Below, in pieces: positions 47,938 to 60,690 of a stretch of 64,000 nt of DNA (position 1 is its first letter; the number at the start of each line of letters is the position of its first letter). This DNA comes from Gymnothorax reevesii (Eukaryota; Chordata; Actinopteri; Anguilliformes; Muraenidae). The stretch lies in NCBI GenBank assembly GCA_029721435.1, contig CM056583.1, forward strand, positions 71,418,120 through 71,482,119, in the 5' to 3' direction. Both the position numbers and the translations under genes were made by a program. A model generated the notes under the pieces. The model was not told the DNA's origin. It ran no database searches and saw only the letters and a program-made list of their open reading frames with translations.

Positions 47938-49499
47938 ATTAAAGCTGCAAGCAGCGTTGGGACGGGTCCTCGCCCACCCGCGCATGTCGAAACGGGGGCG
48001 AGACGCCCACCCGCGCATGTCGAAAGGGGGGCGAGACGCGTTGGAGCGATGTCGAGCATTGTGATTCGTTGAACAGTACGAGATAGTGGGAAATCTTTTA
48101 TTTTGAGTTGAGTGCAAACCCCTTAACTGCAAGAGATTTTTGTTTTGAATAATGGACCTATGAGCCATGGAACCTGGTCAAAGTATCTGAAGCACATTTA
48201 ATCACTGGTGTGTATTGTGAAATCTTCCCCCATGCATGAACTTATTGAAGGGAGATGATCCGTGGGCTCCAACTGCCACCCGGTGGACAATTGTGTAGTA
48301 GCACACAGAAATACATGGAAATCAATAAAAATCAAGAAATTAATAAATGCTTCTTCTACGTAAATCCTAGAAAGCTGAGATTTTGGGAGCATGTTCCCTG
48401 AACACAGACAAAAGTTTCATACGCTGCAACTTATGGTGAATTCAGAAGTGCGTCACTCTATATTTTTCAAAATATGAATATTCATAACATATTAATATCT
48501 CCAGAAATATTCATAGAAATTGTTCCATGCTTGGCAGTTTGTCTGTACACATGGAGCTTATGAAGTCTACCAAAGGACATTTTGATAGAATAAACGGTTT
48601 GTTCACAGTAAGGAATTATGTGATACTGTACAGCATATTATGAACAAAACATTTTTTATTTCAAGAAGTCTTCATTGGATTTTCACGAAATTAAGTGACA
48701 ATATGTGTCATGGTACAGCAATGATGTGTGATTTTTTTCAGAATTTTTGAACATTGTTACAGGCCGTGGGGTAAGCAAAAGTGCCATTTTGGAGGATGTA
48801 GGTGGCGCTAGAGAGCCATTTTGTGCCTTTGGTGAAGAATTTGGGGATACGAGATATGTTTGTTGCCTGTAAGAATTTACTGCAAAATTTTGTTCGTTTT
48901 TGACCATGTTTAAGCGGTTAAATTAATGTTGGAAATTGCGTATGCATCGGAAAAAGGCAGTCAAAGTGGCTGCGGACCCCATCTTTGACGCCTCATAAAA
49001 TCCAAACCGTAGGACTTTTGAAAAAGTTGTACAGTAGTTTTTATCGGAAGAATGTGCTTTGTCATCTATTAGCATTTGGGGTCGATACGATGAACGCCCT
49101 AGGAGGAGTTCGCGTTTGTTCGAGGGCAAATTTTGGGCAAATTTAGGGTGAAATGCAAATTTTGATATGCAAATTGCGGACTTCCTGTTTGATTTAGGTA
49201 ATAGGTGTCGATTGTTCATTTTTAGGCCTTGATGAGATGAACAATATAGTGTTGGTTGCATCTCTCTATGACCTTTCTACCGGGCGTGGTGGCCCTCTAA
49301 AGGCCAGTAAAAAGTGCCTTGGTGGCGCTAGAGAGCCATTTTGTGACCTATGGGGAGAGTTTTTTCATTTTATCAAATTTTTCGCCAGACCTGACGAGCG
49401 TGCCGATTTTGGTGAGTTTTTGAGCATGTTTAGGGGGTCAAATTCAAGCTCAAAGAGGCGTAAGAAAAAACAAAGAAACAAAGAATAATAATAAGAATA
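47938..49499 (+). repeat. Array unit 24 (1562 bp, type a-I)
   Basis: Near-identical to unit 8; the 3-bp length difference is one AAT repeat at the right junction. No cassette. Confidence 0.95.
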
Positions 49500-51273
49500 A
49501 TTAAAGCTGCAAGCAGCGTTGGGACGGGTCCTCGCCCACCCGCGCATGTCGAAACGGGGGCGAGACGCCCAGCCGTGCATGTCGAAAGAGGGGCGAGACG
49601 CGTTGGAGCGATGTCGAGCATTGTGATTCGTTGGACAGTACGAGAGAGTGGGAAATCTTTAATGTTGAGTTGAGTGCAAACCCCTTCACTGCAAGAGATT
49701 TTTGTTTTGAATAATGGAGCTATGAGCCATGGAACCTGGTCAAAGTATCTGAAGCACATTTAATCACTGGTGTGTATTGTGAAATCTTCCCCCATGCATG
49801 AACTTAGTGAAGGGAGATGATCCGTGGGCTCCAACTGCCACCCGGTGGACAATTGTGTAGTAGCACACAGAAAAACATGGAAATCAATAAAAATCAAGAA
49901 ATTAATAAATGCTTCTTCTACGTAAATCCTAGAAAGCTGAGATTTTGGGAGCATGTTCCCTGAACACAGACAAAAGTTTCATACGCTGCAACTTATGGTG
50001 AATTCAGAAGTGCGTCACTCTATATTTTTCAAAATATGAATATTCATAACATATTAATATCTCCAGAAATATTCATAGAAATTGTTCCATGCTTGGCAGT
50101 TTGTCTGTACACATGGAGCTTATGAAGTCTACCAAAGGACATTTTGATACAATTAACGGTTTCTTCACAGTAAGAAATTATGTGATACTGTACAGCATAT
50201 TATGAACATAACATTTTTTATTTCAAGAAGTCTTCATTGGATTTTCACGAAATCAAGTGAGAATATCTGTCATGGTACAGCAATGATGTGTGATTTTTTT
50301 CAGAATTTTAAAACATTGCGTCAGGGCGTGGTGTAAGCAAAAGTGCCATTTTGGAGGATTTAGGTGGCGCTAGAGAGCCATTTTGTGCCTTGGGTGAATT
50401 ATTTTGGGATAAGAGATATGTTTGTTGCCTGTAAGAATTTACTGCAAAATTTTGTTCGTTTTTGACCATGTTTAAGCGGTTAAATTAATGTTGGAAATTG
50501 CGTATGCATCGGGAAAAGGCAGTGAAAGTGGCTGCGGACCCCATCTTTGACGCCTCATAAAATCCAAACCGTAGGACTTTTGAAAAAGTTGTACAGTAGT
50601 TTTCATCGGAAGAGTGCGCTGTGTCATCTATTAGCATTTGGGGTCGATACGATGAACGCCCTAGGAGGAGTTCGCGTTTGTTCGAGGGCAAATTTTGGCC
50701 AAATTTAGGGTGAAATTCAAATTTTGATATGCAAATTGCGGACTTCCTGTTAGATTTAGGTAATAGGTGTCGATTGTTCATTTTTAGGCCTTGATGAGAT
50801 GAACAATATGGTGTTGGTTCCATCTCTCTATGACTTTCCTACCGGTTGTGGTGGCCGTCTAAAGGCCAGTAAAAAGTGCCTTGGTGGCGCTAGAGAGGCA
50901 TTTTTTGACCTAGGGGGATAATTTTTTCATTTTATCAAATTTTTCGCCAGACCTGACGAGCGTGCCGATTTTGGTGAGTTTTTGAGCATGTTTAGGGGGT
51001 CAAATTTACGCTCAAAGAGGCGTAAGAAAAAACAAAGAAACAAAGAAACAAAGAATAATAATAAGAAACATAGCAGGAACAATAGGGTCCTCTCTGAGGC
51101 CTTTCAGGCCTCGAGGCTCGGACCCTAATAAGAAACATAGCAGGAACAATAGGGTCCTCTCTGAGGCCTTTCAGGCCTCGAGGCTCGGACCCTAATAATA
51201 ATAATAATAAGAAACACGACAAAAACAATAGGGTCCTCTCCAAGGCCCTGCAGGCCTGGAGGCTCGGACCCTA
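49500..51273 (+). repeat. Array unit 25 (1774 bp, type a-I)
   Basis: Long because of three cassettes at 51084-51126 (A), 51151-51193 (A) and 51230-51272 (B). Confidence 0.95.
51084..51272. repeat. Cluster of three 43-bp palindromic cassettes (A-A-B)
   Basis: Each core starts AGGGTCC and ends GGACCCT, which pair as a 7-bp outer stem. In type A the inner GAGGCCT and AGGCCTC pair around a 3-base loop. Type B has AAGGCCC...GGCCTGG with a CCTGCAGG palindrome at its centre. Lead sequences differ: GAAACATAGCAGGAACAAT for A and GAAACACGACAAAAACAAT for B. Linkers are AAT repeats. Confidence 0.88.
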
Positions 51274-52829
51274 ATTAAAGCTGCAAGCAGCGTTGGGGCG
51301 GGTCCTCGCCCACCGGTGCATGTCGAAACGGGGGCGAGACGCCCACCCGCGCATGTCGAAAGGGGGGCGAGACGCGTTGGAGCGATGTCGAGCATTGTGA
51401 TTCGTTGAACAGTACGAGATAGTGGGAAATCTTTTATTTTGAGTTGAGTGCAAACCCCTTCACTGCAAGAGATTTTTGTTTTGAATAACGGAGCTATGAG
51501 CCATGGAACCTGGTCAAAGTATCTGGAGCACATTTAATCACTGGTGTGTATTGTGAAATCTGCCCCCATGCATGAACTTAGTGAAGGGAGATGATCCGTG
51601 GGCTCCAACTGCCACCCGGTGGACAATTGTGTAGTAGCACACAGAAATACATGGAAATCAATGAAAATCAAGAAATTAATAAATGCTTCTTCTACGTAAA
51701 TCCTAGAAAGCTGAGATTTTGGGAGCATGTTCCCTGAACACAGACAAAAGTTTCATACGCTGCAACTTATGGTGAATTCAGAAGTGCGTCACTCTATATT
51801 TTTCAAAATATGAATATTCATAACATATTAATATCTCCAGAAATATTCATAGAAATTGTTCCATGCTTGGCAGTTTGTCTGTACCCATGGAGCTTATGAA
51901 ATCTACCAAAGGACATTTTGATACAATAAACGGTTTGTTCACAGTAAGAAATTATGTGATACTGTACAGCATATGATGAACATAACATTTTTTATTTCAA
52001 AAAGTCTTCATTCGATTTTCACGAAATCATGTGAGAATATCTGTCATGGTACAGCAATGATGTGTGATTTTTTTCAGAATTTTTAAACATTGCGTCCGGG
52101 CGTGGTGTAAGCAAAAGTGCCATTTTGGAGGATTTAGGTGGCGCTAGAGAGCCATTTTGTGCCTTTGGTGAAGAATTTTGGGATAAGACATATGTTTGTT
52201 GCCTGTAAGAATTTACTGCAAAATTTTGTTCGTTTTTGACCATGTTTAAGCGGTTAAATTAATGTTGGAAATTGCGTATGCATCGGGAAAAGGCAGTCAA
52301 AGTGGCTGCGGACCCCATCTTTGACGCCTCATAAAATCCAAACCGTAGGACTTTTGAAAAAGTTGTACAGTAGTTTTCATCGGAAGAGTGTGCTGTGTCA
52401 TCTATTAGCATTTGGGGTCGATACGATGAACGCCCTAGGAGGAGTTCGCGTTTGTTCGAGGGCAAATTTTGGCCAAATTTAGGGGAAAATGCAAATTTTG
52501 ATATGCAAATAGCGGACTTCCTGTTTGATTTAGGTAATAGGTGTCGATTGTTCATTTTTAGGCCTTGATGAGAAGAACAATATAGTGTTGGTTGCATCTC
52601 TCTAGGACTTTCCTACCGGGCGTGGTGGCCCTCTAAAGGCCAGTAAAAAGTGCCTTGGTGGCGCTAGAGAGCCATTTTGTGACCTATGGGGAGAGTTTTT
52701 TCATTTTATCAAATTTTTCGCCAGACCTGACGAGCGTGCCGATTTTGGTGAGTTTTTGAGCATGTTTAGGGGGTCAAATTCAAGCTCAAAGAGGCGTAAG
52801 AAAAAACAAAGAAACAAAGAATAATAATA
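51274..52829 (+). repeat. Array unit 26 (1556 bp, type a-I)
   Basis: Near-identical to units 16 and 31 although its neighbours differ. No cassette. Confidence 0.95.
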
Positions 52830-54411
52830 ATTAAAGCTGCAAGCAGCGTTGGGACGGGTCCTCGCCCACCCGCGCCCGTCGAGACGGGGGCAAGTCGCCT
52901 ACAAGTGCCGTCGAGCATTGTCATTCGTCGGACAGTACGAGACTGAGGGAAATGTGTTATGTTGAGTTGAATGAAAACCCCTTTACTGAAAGAGATTTTT
53001 CTTTTGTAAAATGGAGCTATGAGCCATGGGACCTGCTCAACGTATCTGAAGCAGATTTAATCACTGCTGTGTATTGTGGAATCTTCCCCCATGCATGAAC
53101 TTAGTGAGGGGAGATGAGCCGTGTCATCCTATTGCCACCCGGTGGACAGAATGTGTAGCAGCATAAGTAAAAACACAGCAAATCAATAATAATCCAGAAA
53201 TTAATAAATACTTCTTCTACGTAAGTCCTAGAAAGCTGATATTTTGGGAGCATGTTCCCTGAACACAGACAAAAGTTTCATACGCTGCAACCTATGGTGA
53301 ATTCAGAAGTTCGTCACTCTATATTTTTGGAAATATGAATATTCATAACATGTTAATATCTCAACAAGTATTAATTCAAATCGTTCCATGCTTGGCAATC
53401 TGATTCCTCATATAGAGTTTATGTAGCATACCAAAGATCATTTTGATCCAATCAACGGTTTGTCCACAGCAAGAGAAAATGTATTACTGTACAGTGTATT
53501 ATGTACATAAAAATTTTTATCTCATAAAGTCTTTCATGAATTTTCACGAAATCAAGGCTCAATGCAGAACATAATACAGCAATAATGAGTGATTTTTTTC
53601 AGAATTTTCAGACATTGCGACAGTCCGTGGTGAAAGCAAAAGACCCATTTTGGTGTATTTAGGTGGCGCTAGAGAGCCATTTTGTGTCTTGGGTTGAAAA
53701 TTTTGAAAGACTAAATATCTTTGAAGCCTCAATGAATTATGTGCAAAATTTGGTGTGTTTTTGACCATGTTTAAGGGGTCAAATTAAGGTTGGGAATTGT
53801 GTACGCATCGGAAAAAGGCAGTCAAAGTGGCTGCGGACCCCACCTTTGACGCCTCATAAAATCGAATCCGTAGGACTTTTGAAAAAGTTGTACAGTAGTT
53901 TTCATTGGAAGAGTTTGCTTTGTCATCTATTAGCATTTGGGGTTGATACAATGAACGCCCTAGGAGGAGTTCGCGTTTGTTCGAGGGCAAATTTTGGCCA
54001 AATTTGGGGCAAAATGGGAATGTTGATATGGAAATTGCGGACTCCCTGTTCGATTTAGGTCAGGGGGTGAATGCCCCCCATTTTTAGGTCTTGATGAGAT
54101 GAACAATATAGTCTTGGTTCCATCTCTCTACGACTTTCCTACCGGTCGTGGTGGCCCTATAAGTGCCGAAAAAATGTGTCTTGGTGGCGCTAGAGAGCCA
54201 TTTTGTGACCAATGGGGATAATGTTTTCATTTTATCAAATTTTTCGCCAGACTTGAGGTGCGTGCCAATTTTGGTGAGTTTTTGAGCATGTTTAGGGGGT
54301 CAAATTTAAGCTCAAAGAGGCGTCGGAAAAAAGAATAATAATAAAGAAAAAACACGAGAAAAACAATAGGGTCCTCTCCAAGGCCCTGCAGGCCTGGAGG
54401 CTCGGACCCTA
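52830..54411 (+). repeat. Array unit 27 (1582 bp, type b-IV, diverged)
   Basis: Has only one of the two 33-bp head repeats, a type IV-like centre and many private changes. One type B palindrome at 54368-54410. Confidence 0.92.
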
Positions 54412-55961
54412 ATTAAAGCTGCAAGCAGCGTTGGGGCGGGTCCTCGCCCACCCGCGCATGTCGAAACGGGGGCGAGACGCCCACCCGTGCATGTCGAAAG
54501 GGGGGCGAGACGCGTTCGAGCGATGTCGAGCATGGTCATTCGTTGGACAGTACGAGATAGTGGGAAATCTTTCATGTTGAGTTGAGTGCAAACCCCTTTA
54601 CTGCAAGAGATTTTTGTCTTGAATATTGGAGCTATGAGCCATGGAACCTGGGCAAAGTATCTGAAGCACATTTAATCACTGGTGTGTATTGTGAAATCTT
54701 CCCCCATGCATGAACTTAGTGAAGGGAGATGAGCCGTGTCATCCTATTGCCACCCGGTGGACAGAATGTGTAGCTGCACATAGAAAAACATGGAAAATAA
54801 ATAATAATCAAGAAATTAATAAATGCTTCTTCTACGTAAATTCTAGAGAGCTGATATTTTGGGAGCATGTTCCCTGAACACAGACAAAAGTTTGATACCC
54901 TGCAACTTATGGTGAATTCAGAAGTGCGTCACTCTATATTTTTCAAAATATGAATATTCATAACATATTAATATCTCCAGAAATATTCATAGAAATTGTT
55001 CCATGCTTGGCAGTTTGTCTGTACACATGGAGCTTATGAAGTCTACCAAAGGACATTTTGATACAATTAACGGTTTGTTCACAGTAAGAAATTATGTGAT
55101 ACTGTACAGCATATTATGAACATAACATTTTTTATTTCAAGAAGTCTTCATTGGATTTTCACGAAATCAAGTGAGAATATCTGTCATGGTACAGCAATGA
55201 TGTGTGATTTTTTTCTAAATTTTTAAACATTGCGTCAGGCCGTGGTGTAAGCAAAAGTGCCATTTTGGAGGATATAGGTGGCGCTAGAGAGCCATTTTGT
55301 GCCTTTGGTGAAGAATTTTGGGATAAGAGATATGTTTGTTGCCTGTAAGAATTTACTGCAAAATTTTGTTCGTTTTTGACCATGTTTAAGCGGTTAAATT
55401 AATGTTGGAAATTGCGTATGCATCGGGAAAAGGCAGTCAAAGTGGCTGCGGACCCCATCTTTGACGCCTCATAAAATCCAAACCGTAGGACTTTTGAAAA
55501 AGTTGTACAGTAGTTTTCATCGGAAGAGTGTGCTGTGTCATCTATTAGCATTTGGGGTCGATACGATGAACGCCCTAGGAGGAGTTCGCGTTTGTTCGAG
55601 GGCAAATTTTGGCCAAATTTAGGGTGAAATGCAAGTTTTGATATGCAAATTGCGGACTTCCTGTTTGATTTAGGTAATAGGTGTCGATTGTTTATTTTTA
55701 GTCCTTGATGAGCTGAACAATATAGTGTTGGTTGCATCTCTCTATGACTTTCCTACCGGGCGTGGTGGCCCTCTAAAGGCCAGTAAAAAGTGCCTTGGTG
55801 GCGCTAGAGAGCCATTTTGTGACCTATGGGGAGAGTTTTTTCATTTTATCAAATTTTTCGCCAGACCTGACGAGCGTGCCGATTTTGGTGAGTTTTTGAG
55901 CATGTTTAGGGGGTCAAATTTGAGCGCAAAGAGGCGTAAGAAAAAACAAAGAATAATAATA
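54412..55961 (+). repeat. Array unit 28 (1550 bp, type b-I)
   Basis: Near-identical to unit 23, 8024 bp upstream. No cassette. Confidence 0.95.
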
Positions 55962-57515
55962 ATTAAAGCTGCAAGCAGCGTTGGGGCGGGTCCTCGCCCA
56001 CCCGCGCATGTCGAAACGGGGGCGAGACGCCCACCCGTGCATGTCGAAAGGGGGGCGAGACGCGTTCCAGCGATGTCGAGCATTGTGATTCGTTGGACAG
56101 TACGAGATAGTGGGAAATCTTTTATGTTGAGTTGAGTGCAAACCCCTTCACTGCAAGAGATTTTTGTTTTGAATAATGGAGCTATGAGCCATGGAACCTG
56201 GTCAAAGTATCTGAAGCACATGTAATCACTGGTGTGTATTGTGAAATCTTCCCCCATGCATAAAGTTAGTGGAGGGAGATGATCAGTGGGCTCCAACTGC
56301 CACCCGGTGGACAATTGTGTAGTAGCACACAGAAATACATGGAAATCAATAAAAATCAAGAAATTAATAAATGCTTCTTCTACGTAAATCCTGGAAAGCT
56401 GAGATTTTGGGAGCATGTTCCCTGAACACAGACAAAAGTTTCATACGCTGCAACTTATGGTGAATTCAGAAGTGCGTCACTCTATATTTTTCAAAATATG
56501 AATATTCATAACATATTAATATCTCCAGAAATATTCATAGAAATTGTTCCATGCTTGGCAGTTTGTCTGTACACATAGAGCTTATGAAGTCTACCAAAGG
56601 ACATTTTGATACAATAAACGGTTTGTTCACAGTAAGAAAATATGTGATACTGTACAGCATATGATGAACATAACATATTTTATTTCAAGAAGTCTTCATT
56701 GGATTTTCACGAAATCAAGTGAGAATATCTGTCATGGTACAGCAATGATGTGTGATTTTTTTCAGAATTTTTAAACATTGCGTCAGGGCGTGGTGTAAGC
56801 AAAAGTGCCATTTTGGAGGATTTAGGTGGCGCTAGAGAGCCATTTTGTGCCTTTGGTGAAGAATTTTGGGATAAGAGATATGTTTGTTGCCTGTAAGAAT
56901 TTACTGCAAAATTTTGTTCGTTTTTGACCATGTTTAAGCGGTGAAATTAATGTTGGAAATTGCGTATGCATCGGGAAAAGCCAGTGAAAGTGGCTGCGGA
57001 CCCCATCTTTGACGCCTCATAAAATCCAAACGGTAGGACTTTTGAAAAAGTTGTACAGTAGTTTTCATCGGAAGAGTGTGCTGTGTCATCTATTAGCATT
57101 TGGGGTCGATACGATGAACGCCCTAGGAGGAGTTCGCGTTTGTTCGAGGGCAAATTTTGGCCAAATTTAGGGTGAAATGCAAATGTTGATATGCAAATTG
57201 CGGGCTTCCTGTTTGATTTAGGTAATAGGTGTCGATTGTTCATTTTTAGGCCTTGATGAGATGAACAATATAGTGTTGGTTCCATCTCTCTATGACTTTC
57301 CTACCGGGCGTGGTGGCCCTCTAAAGGCCAGTAAAAAGTGCCTTGGTGGCGCTAGAGAGCCATTTTGTGACCTATGGGGAGAATTTTTTCATTTTATCAA
57401 ATTTTTCGCCAGGCCGGACGAGTGTACCAATTTTGGTGAGTTTTTGAGCATGTTTAGGGGGTCAAATTTGAGCGCAAAGAGGCGTAAGAAGAAACAAAGA
57501 ATAATAATAATAATA
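55962..57515 (+). repeat. Array unit 29 (1554 bp, type a-I)
   Basis: Near-identical to unit 17; the 6-bp difference is two AAT repeats at the right junction. No cassette. Confidence 0.95.
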
Positions 57516-59134
57516 ATTAAAGCTGCAAGCAGCGTTGGGGCGGGTCCTCGCCCACCGGTGCATGTCGAAACGGCGGCGAGACGCCCATCCGCGCATGTCG
57601 AAACAGGGGCGAGACGCGTTCGAGCGATGTCGAGCATTGTCATTCGTTGGACAGTGCGAGACAGAAGGGAATGTTTTATGTTGAGTTGAGTGCAAACCCC
57701 TTTACTGAAAGAGATTTTTCTTTTGTTAAATGGAGCTATGAGCCATGGGACCTGGTCAACGTATCTGAAGCAGATTTAATCACTGCTGTGTATTGTGGAA
57801 TCTTCCCCCATGCATGAACTTAGTGAAGGGAGATGAGCCGTGTCATCGTATTGCCACCCGGTGGACAGAATGTGTAGCAGCACATAGAAAAACATGGGAA
57901 ATCAGTAATAATCAAGAAATTAATCAATGCTTCTTCTACGTAAATCCTAGAAAGCTGAAATTTTGGGAGCATGTTCCCTGAACACAGACAAACGTTTCAT
58001 ACGCTGCAACTTATGGTGAATTCAGAAGTGCGTCACTCTATATTTTTCAAAATATGAATATTCATAACATATTAATATCTCCAGAAATATTCATAGAAAT
58101 TGTTCCATGCTTGGCAGTTTGTCTGTACACATGGAGCTTATGAAGTCTACCAAAGGACATTTTGATACAATGAACGGTTTGTTCACAGTAAGAAATTATG
58201 TGATACTGTACAGCATATGATGAACATAACATTTTTTATTTCAAGAAGTCTTCATTGGATTTTCACGAAATCAAGTGAGAATATCTGTCATGGTACAGCA
58301 ATGATGTGTGATTTTTCTCAGAATTTTTAAACATTGCGTCAGGGCGTGGTGTAAGCAAAAGTGCCGTTTTGGAGGATTTAGGTGGCGCTAGAGAGCCATT
58401 TTGTGCCTTTGGTGAAGAATTTTGGGATAAGAGATATGTTTGTTGCCTGTAAGAATTTACTGCAAAATTTTGTTCGTTTTTGACCATGTTTAAGCGGTAA
58501 AATTAATGTTGGAAATTGCGTATGCATCGGGAAAAGGCAGTGAAAGTGGCTGCGGACCCCATCTTTGACGCCTCATAAAATCCAAACCGTAGGACTTTTG
58601 AAAAAGTTGTACAGTAGTTTTCATCGGAAGAGTGTGCTGTGTCATCTATTAGCATTTGGGGTCGATACGATGAACGCCCTAGGAGGAGTTCGCGTTTGTT
58701 CGAGGGCAAATTTTGGCCAAATTTAGGGTGAAATGCAAATTTTGATATGCAAATTGCGGACTTCCTGTTTGATTTAGGTAATAGGTGTCGATTGTTCATT
58801 TTTAGGCCTTGATGAGATGAACAATATAGTGTTGGTTGCATCTCTCTATGACTTTCCTACCGGGCGTGGCGGCCCTCTAAAGGCCAGTGAAAAGTGCCTT
58901 GGTGGCGCTAGAGAGCCATTTTGTGACCTATGGGGAGAATTTTTTCATTTTATCAAATTTTTCGCCAGACCGGACGAGCGTGCCGATTTTGGTGAGTTTT
59001 TGAGCATGTTTAGGGGGTCAAATTCAAGCTCAAAGAGGCGTAAGAAAAAACAAAGAAACAAAGAATAATAAGAAACATAGCAGGAACAATAGGGTCCTCT
59101 CTGAGGCCTTGTAGGCCTCGAGGCTCGGACCCTA
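57516..59134 (+). repeat. Array unit 30 (1619 bp, type b-I)
   Basis: Head has AAACAGGGGCGAGACG in the second 33-bp repeat. One type A palindrome at 59091-59133 with a changed loop (GGCCTTGTAGGCC). Confidence 0.95.
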
Positions 59135-60690
59135 ATTAAAGCTGCAAGCAGCGTTGGGGCGGGTCCTCGCCCACCGGTGCATGTCGAAACGGGGGCGAGA
59201 CGCCCACCCGCGCATGTCGAAAGGGGGGCGAGACGCGTTGGAGCGATGTCGAGCATTGTGATTCGTTGAACAGTACGAGATAGTGGGAAATCTTTTCTTT
59301 TGAGTTGAGTGCAAACCCCTTCACTGCAAGAGATTTTTGTTTTGAATAACGGAGCTATGAGCCATGGAACCTGGTCAAAGTATCTGGAGCACATTTAATC
59401 ACTGGTGTGTATTGTGAAATCTGCCCCCATGCATGAACTTAGTGAAGGGAGATGATCCGTGGGCTCCAACTGCCACCCGGTGGACAATTGTGTAGTAGCA
59501 CACAGAAATACATGGAAATCAATGAAAATCAAGAAATTAATAAATGCTTCTTCTACGTAAATCCTAGAAAGCTGAGATTTTGGGAGCATGTTCCCTGAAC
59601 ACAGACAAAAGTTTCATACGCTGCAACTTATGGTGAATTCAGAAGTGCGTCACTCTATATTTTTCAAAATATGAATATTCATAACATATTAATATCTCCA
59701 GAAATATTCATAGAAATTGTTCCATGCTTGGCAGTTTGTCTGTACCCATGGAGCTTATGAAATCTACCAAAGGACATTTTGATACAATAAACGGTTTGTT
59801 CACAGTAAGAAATTATGTGATACTGTACAGCATATGATGAACATAACATTTTTTATTTCAAAAAGTCTTCATTCGATTTTCACGAAATCATGTGAGAATA
59901 TCTGTCATGGTACAGCAATGATGTGTGATTTTTTTCAGAATTTTTAAACATTGCGTCCGGGCGTGGTGTAAGCAAAAGTGCCATTTTGGAGGATTTAGGT
60001 GGCGCTAGAGAGCCATTTTGTGCCTTTGGTGAAGAATTTTGGGATAAGACATATGTTTGTTGCCTGTAAGAATTTACTGCAAAATTTTGTTCGTTTTTGA
60101 CCATGTTTAAGCGGTTAAATTAATGTTGGAAATTGCGTATGCATCGGGAAAAGGCAGTCAAAGTGGCTGCGGACCCCATCTTTGACGCCTCATAAAATCC
60201 AAACCGTAGGACTTTTGAAAAAGTTGTACAGTAGTTTTCATCGGAAGAGTGTGCTGTGTCATCTATTAGCATTTGGGGTCGATACGATGAACGCCCTAGG
60301 AGGAGTTCGCGTTTGTTCGAGGGCAAATTTTGGCCAAATTTAGGGGAAAATGCAAATTTTGATATGCAAATAGCGGACTTCCTGTTTGATTTAGGTAATA
60401 GGTGTCGATTGTTCATTTTTAGGCCTTGATGAGAAGAACAATATAGTGTTGGTTGCATCTCTCTAGGACTTTCCTACCGGGCGTGGTGGCCCTCTAAAGG
60501 CCAGTAAAAAGTGCCTTGGTGGCGCTAGAGAGCCATTTTGTGACCTATGGGGAGAGTTTTTTCATTTTATCAAATTTTTCGCCAGACCTGACGAGCGTGC
60601 CGATTTTGGTGAGTTTTTGAGCATGTTTAGGGGGTCAAATTCAAGCTCAAAGAGGCGTAAGAAAAAACAAAGAAACAAAGAATAATAATA
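59135..60690 (+). repeat. Array unit 31 (1556 bp, type a-I)
   Basis: Third member of the 16/26/31 trio, 7861 bp after unit 26. No cassette. Confidence 0.95.
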
